This document shows, piece by piece, positions 59,350 through 64,000 of a stretch of DNA of 64,000 nucleotides. Below the pieces are notes generated by a model that worked only from the letters and a program-made list of their open reading frames with translations, was not told where the DNA came from and did no database searches. Within the stretch, counting starts at the first letter, position 1. Each line of letters opens with the position of its first letter. This DNA comes from Aliisedimentitalea scapharcae (GTDB lineage: Bacteria; Pseudomonadota; Alphaproteobacteria; Rhodobacterales; Rhodobacteraceae): the NCBI RefSeq assembly GCF_045277565.1, contig NZ_CP123584.1, positions 3,782,001 to 3,846,000 on the forward strand. Direction: 5' to 3'. The position numbers and the translations under genes are program-made.

Positions 59350-61361
59350 CATGCGACCAAGCCACGCCCTTTGAGCAAGGCCTGAACACCGGGAAGACGG
59401 CCACGGAAGGCGACGTACAAGTCGGCAGGATCGCGTGATCCTCCAGTGGATAGAATGTTATTCTCCAGCGCTTGGGCCCGTTCCGCGTCAAATGGGCCAC
59501 CGGCCTCTTCGAAGGCGGAAAAGGCATCGGCGTCCATCACTTCGGACCACATGTAGCTATAGTATCCCGAACTATAGCCATCCCCGGCAAAGACATGCGC
59601 GAAATGCGGGGTCGCGTGGCGCATTGTGATCGCATGAGGCATGCCAATCTCTCCGAGAACCTGAGCCTGTTTGAGCATTGGATCATCCGGCGCAGGTCCG
59701 CGATGAAAGGCCAGATCGACCAAGGCCGAGGCAACATATTCCACCGTCTGAAATCCCATATCAAACGTCGAAGCGCCCAGAACCTTGTCCAGCATGTCCT
59801 GTGGCATCGGCGCGCCTGTGACGGCATGGGTGGCGAATTCCCTCAGGACCTCCGGCACCTCCAGCCAATGTTCGTACAGTTGGCTGGGCAGCTCGACAAA
59901 ATCACGCGCGACCGACGTTCCGGAAATGCTCTCGTAGATCACATTCGAAAGCATTTGATGCAACGCGTGGCCAAATTCGTGAAACAGGGTGCGCGCATCA
60001 TCATAGGAGAGCAACGCCGGTTCGCCCTTGGCAAAGTTGCACACGTTTATCACCACGGGAGTTTGCGGTTGTGGAAATTTGGCCTGTTGGCGCATTGCCG
60101 AACACCAGGCGCCGGACCGTTTCGAACCGCGCGCAAAATAGTCGCCTATAAAAACAGCCACGTGTTCACCATGGCGTGTCACCTCCCAGGCGCGGCAGTC
60201 GGCGTGATATAGAGACACGTCAAGTGGCGCAAATTCCAACCCAAAGAGCCGATTGGCGCACGCAAAACATGCCTCGATCATCCGATCGAGTTGCAGATAC
60301 GGTTTCAGTTCGGCTTCATCCAGATCATGTTCCGCCTTGCGCCGTTTTTCAGCGTAGTAGCGCCAATCCCAGGGTTCCAGTTCGCCGTTGATCCCATCGG
60401 CATGCATCATTTCGGTCAGGACCTGCGCATCCCGGTCGGCCTGCGTCTTGGCCGGGCCCCAGACATCCATCAACAGTTGCTCGACCGCCGACGGTGTCTT
60501 GGCCATTTCGGTTTCCAACTTGTAGTCTGCAAAGCTGTCATAACCCAGCAGTTGCGCCCGTTCCTGGCGCAAGGTCAGGATTTCTGCAGCAATCGCACGA
60601 TTATCGGTCTTTCCCCCATTTGCCCCACGCGCAGCCCAGGCATTGTAGGCGGTTTCCCGCAGGTCCCGTCGGGATGAAAACTGTAGGAAGGGGGTGATCA
60701 GGGACCGAGACAAGGTGATCACAGGCCCGCCCACATCCTTGTCTGTTCCAGCTGCACGGGCTGCATCGACAACAAACTGCGGCAGACCTTCGAGATCGCT
60801 TTCCGACAACGCCATGAACCAATCACGCTCGTCTGCCAGCAAGTTTTGCGTGAACTCGGTGCCCAACGTCGCGAGTCGGCCCTTGATCTCTTGCATACGG
60901 GTGTCATCGTTTCCCGTCAGCGCCGCACCACCCCGGATAAAGCTGCGATGGGTCAGCATCAAAACCCGCTGCTGTTCGTCGGTCAGATCCAGTGTCCCAC
61001 GCTGATCCCAAACCGCCTGAACCCGGGTGAACAGCGTCTTGTTTGCAGTGATCTCCGAAAAATGCGCCGCGAGTTTGGGGGAGAAGTCCCGTTGCAATGC
61101 TTGGCGGGCCGGGTTGCTGTCAGCCCCTGCAACCGTGAAAAATACCGACAGGGTCTGGTCCAGCCCCTGAGACGGAGTTTCCAGCGCTTCGATCACATTG
61201 GCAAAGGTTGGCGGTTCAGGATTCTCTGCAATGGCGGAAATCTGGATCTTGTGATCGGCAAGAGCCTGATCCAGCGCCGGGGCGAAATCATCATCTGAAA
61301 TCTGGTCGAATGGAGCGATCTGAAATGGGGTGTCCCAGTCGGACAACAGCGGGTTGGTCAT
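59349..61361 (-). CDS. M3-family metallopeptidase (peptidyl-dipeptidase/oligopeptidase A type)
   Basis: A 670-residue zinc peptidase. The zinc site reads TLFHEFGHALHQML (HExxH form HEFGH), with a downstream Glu in the expected helix. The N-terminus MTNPLLSDWDTPFQIAPFDQI matches Dcp/PrlC-like proteins. It cleaves short peptides in the cytoplasm. AAAGGAGA precedes the start at 61361, which is downstream of the first in-frame codon. Whether it acts as Dcp or as oligopeptidase A is not resolved. Confidence 0.9.
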   Translation of the reverse strand: MTNPLLSDWDTPFQIAPFDQISDDDFAPALDQALADHKIQISAIAENPEPPTFANVIEALETPSQGLDQTLSVFFTVAGADSNPARQALQRDFSPKLAAHFSEITANKTLFTRVQAVWDQRGTLDLTDEQQRVLMLTHRSFIRGGAALTGNDDTRMQEIKGRLATLGTEFTQNLLADERDWFMALSESDLEGLPQFVVDAARAAGTDKDVGGPVITLSRSLITPFLQFSSRRDLRETAYNAWAARGANGGKTDNRAIAAEILTLRQERAQLLGYDSFADYKLETEMAKTPSAVEQLLMDVWGPAKTQADRDAQVLTEMMHADGINGELEPWDWRYYAEKRRKAEHDLDEAELKPYLQLDRMIEACFACANRLFGLEFAPLDVSLYHADCRAWEVTRHGEHVAVFIGDYFARGSKRSGAWCSAMRQQAKFPQPQTPVVINVCNFAKGEPALLSYDDARTLFHEFGHALHQMLSNVIYESISGTSVARDFVELPSQLYEHWLEVPEVLREFATHAVTGAPMPQDMLDKVLGASTFDMGFQTVEYVASALVDLAFHRGPAPDDPMLKQAQVLGEIGMPHAITMRHATPHFAHVFAGDGYSSGYYSYMWSEVMDADAFSAFEEAGGPFDAERAQALENNILSTGGSRDPADLYVAFRGRLPGVQALLKGRGLVA

Positions 61362-61487
61362 GCAGAAAAATCTCCTTTGGCCCCTGACATTATGGGCGAC
61401 GCTAACGGCAAAGGTGGGGGGTCGCAATCAGGCTTGCAAGGGTGATCAGAGATGACCAGTGTATCGCGAAATAGTGAGGAGGGTTCT

Positions 61488-62696
61488 ATGGCCAAGGGCA
61501 ACGTTTTTCAAGGCATTCAAACAACGGCGATTCACGCGGGTGAAGGCCCCGATCCGACGACTGGTGCTTCGGCACCTCCGCTGCATATGTCATCGACCTT
61601 TGTGACAGAAAATGTCGCTGGGTTTTCCGCCCATGACCTGGCGGAAGACAGTGCCTTTCTTTATGCCCGCTGGTCCAATCCGAATGTCGCGTCGCTGGAG
61701 GCAAAAATCGCCGCGCTTCAAGGAACTCAAGCCTGCCTTTGCACCGCATCGGGCATGGCAGCAGCGACAGCAATTTTCCTGACCTTCCTGTCGGCCGGGG
61801 ATCATCTGATCGTGTCGGATGTGTCCTATGCGGGAGTAGCCGAATTAGCGCGCGATACCCTGCCCCGACTGGGCATTGAAGTGAGCACGGTGAACCTGTC
61901 AGATCTGGCTGCGGTCACGGCGGCGGTACGCCCAAACACGCGGCTCATTCATTCGGAAAGCCCGGTGAACCCGATTCTGCGGCTGACTGATCTGGCCGCT
62001 GTGTCCAGGATTGCCCATTCGGCAGGGGCGTTGCATTCATGCGATGCGACCTTTGCCTCGCCGCTTGGTATGAATTCCCAAGCTCTGGGGATTGATTTGG
62101 TGATGCATTCGATCACCAAGTACATCGGGGGTCATGGCGATGCAGTTGGCGGTGCGGTGGCCGGGTCCGCCGAGCTGATTGCAAAGATGCGGTTGGAATC
62201 AGCGATACACCATGGTGGTATCCTGTCCCCCTTTAACGCCTGGCTGATTGCCCGAGGGATGGCGACACTGCCGCTCAGGATGAAAGCCCACGCATCCGGC
62301 GCTCAGGCCGTGGCCGAATTTCTGGAAACACATCCCAAAGTAACCCAGGTCATGTACCCAGGCTTGTCCTCGCATCCTCAGGCTGAACTGGCCCAGGCGC
62401 AGATGTCAAACACCTCGGGCATGATCAGCTTTCAGGTTGGAAGTGCAGCCGTTGGCCGGGCCACTGCCCAGCGGATGATCGACGACCTGCAGGTGATCCA
62501 CTATGCCGTATCATTGGGCCACCACCGGTCATTGGTGTTCTGGATGGAAACCGCAGGGCTGATGGAGACTTCCTTTCGTCTGGATCCAACCCAGGAGGAA
62601 AGCTATCGGAGTTTTGCTGGAGATGGTATTTTCAGGCTGTCCATCGGTCTCGAAGATGCCGAAGACCTGATCGCTGATCTTGACCGTGTTCTTTGA
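61488..62696 (+). CDS. PLP-dependent trans-sulfuration enzyme (cystathionine/methionine gamma-lyase family)
   Basis: A 402-residue Cys/Met-metabolism PLP enzyme. The PLP lysine lies in MHSITKYIGGHGD, and ARWSNPNVASLEAKIAALQGT and SPVNPILRLTDL match the family. GAGGAGG precedes ATG 61488; an upstream in-frame ATG (61452) lacks one. It could be cystathionine gamma-lyase, gamma-synthase or methionine gamma-lyase; residues that separate these were not decisive by eye. A hairpin-rich repeat follows its stop. Confidence 0.85.
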   Translation: MAKGNVFQGIQTTAIHAGEGPDPTTGASAPPLHMSSTFVTENVAGFSAHDLAEDSAFLYARWSNPNVASLEAKIAALQGTQACLCTASGMAAATAIFLTFLSAGDHLIVSDVSYAGVAELARDTLPRLGIEVSTVNLSDLAAVTAAVRPNTRLIHSESPVNPILRLTDLAAVSRIAHSAGALHSCDATFASPLGMNSQALGIDLVMHSITKYIGGHGDAVGGAVAGSAELIAKMRLESAIHHGGILSPFNAWLIARGMATLPLRMKAHASGAQAVAEFLETHPKVTQVMYPGLSSHPQAELAQAQMSNTSGMISFQVGSAAVGRATAQRMIDDLQVIHYAVSLGHHRSLVFWMETAGLMETSFRLDPTQEESYRSFAGDGIFRLSIGLEDAEDLIADLDRVL

Positions 62697-62709
62697 GAAC
62701 CCAGCGTAG

Positions 62710-62729
62710 GGTGCGTGCTTGCACGCACC
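62710..62729. terminator. 20-base perfect palindrome after the PLP-enzyme gene
   Basis: GGTGCGTGC-TT-GCACGCACC (62710-62729) is a perfect palindrome 14 bases after the stop. It likely stabilises or ends the transcript. Confidence 0.45.
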
Positions 62730-62735
62730 GATCAG

Positions 62736-62796
62736 ACGATGGGCTCCCGCCCCCGGTCAGGCATCAAAGATGCCTTTCCCGGCGTTGGGCCACGCC
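62736..62796. repeat. Dispersed intergenic repeat, copy B
   Basis: On the minus strand this matches copy A (40258-40314): blocks at 62782-62791, 62761-62773 and 62743-62753 correspond to GGCCCAACGC, GCATCTTTGATGC and GGGGCGGGAGC. It is followed by a separate 9-bp hairpin (62795-62803 with 62807-62815) before the MoeB-like stop. Confidence 0.6.
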
Positions 62797-62843
62797 GCGC
62801 GCCATCGGCGCGCGGTGCCAGTTCCGCCGTCAGCGCCCTCTTC

Positions 62844-63884
62844 TCAACCGTTGCCACATACAGGGCAGTCCGCGCGCGGGGCCAGGCGGATCTTGCGGGT
62901 TTCTCCATACAGTCCGTCATAAATCAGCATCTCGGCCCTCAGCACCGCTCCTGCCCCTGTGATCTGCTTGATCGTCTCGACGGCCATCATCGACCCTATC
63001 ACTCCGGGCAATGGACCGATCACGCCTGCCTCGGAACAGGATGGTGCCAAACCGGGTGCCGGTGCTTCTGGGAAGATACATTGATAGCAGGGGCCGCCCG
63101 CGCCGGGATGGAACACTGACAATTGCCCTTCCCACTGCGACAAAGCGCCTGATATCAATGGCTTACCTAAATTCACCGCTATCCTGTTCGCCAAGTATCG
63201 GGTTTCGAAATTATCCGTCCCGTCCAGAATCACATCATATTCCGCAAACAGCTCTGCCGCGATCTCTTCGTTCAAACGCCGGTGATAGGGTTTGACCTCC
63301 ACATTCGGATTTTGCGCTTCCATGGCAGCTTTCGCCGAAAACACTTTTGGTACGCCGATGTCAGCATCGCGATGAATAACCTGCCGTTGCAGGTTGGCGT
63401 TTTCCACCTCATCGTCGTCAATGACCCCGATGGTACCGACCCCGGCCGCAGCCAGATACTGCAAGGCTGGCGCGCCCAAACCACCTGCTCCGATCACCAA
63501 GACGCGCGCCTGTTTCAGCTTTTTCTGTCCCGGTCCACCGATTTCGCGCAGCACGATGTGGCGGGCATAACGATTGAGCTCTGTTTCCGAAAAGGTGCCT
63601 GTTTTTTGTGTCACGGTCTGTTCCTTTGGCTGTGCCCGGGCCCTCAGCGCAGCAACCAGCCGCGCGTATCCGCCGGCCACAATGCCACAGCCCCCCAAGA
63701 TCAGCCAGAGCGCTGCCGATCCCCCGGTGGCCTGACGCAAACCGCTTTCGGGCGGCAAAACCAGATGGATAGACACAACTGCAAAAAACAGCACGATCAA
63801 CAGCAACACGCGCACAACCCGGCCAAAACCGGCAAAGGCTCCACCCCACCAGATCAGCGCAGCAGTCCCCAAAACCAGTATCAT
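62844..63884 (-). CDS. MoeB/ThiF-family adenylyltransferase with N-terminal membrane anchor
   Basis: A 346-residue protein. About residues 1-90 hold two to three hydrophobic helices (WWGGAFAGFGRVVRVLLLIVLFFAVVSIHLVL, then AALWLILGGCGIVAGGYARLVAAL). Then comes a complete ThiF/MoeB domain: VIGAGGLGAPALQYL nucleotide loop, DDDEVENANLQRQ, and zinc pairs CYQC and CPVC. Such enzymes adenylate a ubiquitin-like sulfur carrier. The membrane anchor is unusual for MoeB but is seen in the Roseobacter group. Its start overlaps the stop of the upstream gene (ATGA), so they form an operon. Confidence 0.85.
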   Translation of the reverse strand: MILVLGTAALIWWGGAFAGFGRVVRVLLLIVLFFAVVSIHLVLPPESGLRQATGGSAALWLILGGCGIVAGGYARLVAALRARAQPKEQTVTQKTGTFSETELNRYARHIVLREIGGPGQKKLKQARVLVIGAGGLGAPALQYLAAAGVGTIGVIDDDEVENANLQRQVIHRDADIGVPKVFSAKAAMEAQNPNVEVKPYHRRLNEEIAAELFAEYDVILDGTDNFETRYLANRIAVNLGKPLISGALSQWEGQLSVFHPGAGGPCYQCIFPEAPAPGLAPSCSEAGVIGPLPGVIGSMMAVETIKQITGAGAVLRAEMLIYDGLYGETRKIRLAPRADCPVCGNG

Positions 63885-64000
63885 CGACGTCCTCCAGCCA
63901 AGCCGAAACCAGCCGCGATGTGCTCGGCACCCCCCGATATATCAGCCGCGTCGAACGGGGCCTGTCCGGCAGGGGACGCAATCAGCCCCGCACACCCATC
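63881..64000 (-). CDS. C-terminal end of an unrecognised upstream gene (partial)
   Basis: The reading frame is open from the window's right edge for 39 residues, ending IAAGFGLAGGRR at a stop (63883-63881) that overlaps the MoeB-like ATG by 4 bases. The overlap suggests a real, translationally coupled gene. The visible segment is too short to name a family. Confidence 0.55.
   Translation of the reverse strand, partial: DGCAGLIASPAGQAPFDAADISGGAEHIAAGFGLAGGRR

Noticed and set aside
1..64000. Search for CRISPR arrays, tRNA, rRNA, transposases and prophage modules
   Set aside because: No regular repeat-spacer pattern, no cloverleaf with a CCA-like end, no rRNA-like stretch and no transposase or phage-structural cluster was seen by reading; small RNA genes could still be missed.

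Overview
The window looks like chromosome of an alphaproteobacterium of the Roseobacter/Rhodobacteraceae type. The grounds are high GC, a class I lysyl-tRNA synthetase, an NDUFS4-like complex I accessory protein, an Rrf2 regulator whose cysteines fall at the RirA positions, FNR-type TTGAN-N4-ATCAA sites, many Tat-exported proteins, and an mreBCD-mrdA-rodA cell-shape operon. I saw no rRNA, tRNA, CRISPR array, transposase or prophage block. Most of the window is ordinary core genome with a few accessory inserts.

Layout. 1-9.6 kb: the 3' part of a flotillin-like gene, then a tight plus-strand operon for amide uptake and use: Tat-exported binding protein, two branched-chain-type permeases, an ATPase, a second ATPase fused in frame to a complete amidase, and an acyl-CoA synthetase. 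9.6-23.1 kb: housekeeping and small genes (GNAT, NDUFS4-like, uvrB, YbaK, rhodanese, UspA, ParA-like, a beta-helix protein, lysK). A low-GC frameshifted gene lies just after uvrB. 23.2-31.8 kb: TerB-like, GFA, dacB, nadD, a low-GC HNH-like gene wedged behind the ettA terminator, ettA, two tandem cold-shock genes with matching structured leaders, trxC and an L,D-transpeptidase. 31.8-36.3 kb: the tesA / ybbA-ybbP neighbourhood and an Rrf2 regulator. 36.4-45 kb: gamma-glutamylcyclotransferase, gltX, an AraC regulator divergent from a Tat-exported isochorismatase-like hydrolase, an MBL-fold protein, a DAO oxidoreductase and nadE. 45.1-52.4 kb: an exported MORN-repeat protein, an MFS transporter with a divergent XRE-cupin regulator, a lysE-lrp pair, leuA with a leader-peptide attenuator, and rlmJ. 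52.6-58.2 kb: mreB-mreC-mreD-mrdA-rodA. 58.3-64 kb: ghrA-like, an M3 peptidase, a PLP trans-sulfuration enzyme and a membrane-anchored MoeB/ThiF protein.

How the genes work together. In the first operon the substrate would be captured in the periplasm, pumped in, hydrolysed by an amidase physically tied to the pump ATPase, and the resulting acid activated as a CoA thioester. The mre/mrd/rod genes form the elongasome. Regulatory signals readable from the sequence include a leucine attenuator (leader peptide rich in Leu codons plus two mutually exclusive hairpins) before leuA, a covarying hairpin in both cold-shock leaders, FNR-like boxes upstream of uspA and the Rrf2 gene, and a 10-bp direct repeat 41 bp apart in the AraC intergenic region.

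The most interesting items are the ABC-ATPase/amidase fusion, the leuA attenuator, the covarying cold-shock leader, the low-GC two-part gene at an A8 run, and a two-copy dispersed intergenic repeat (40.26-40.31 kb and 62.74-62.79 kb).
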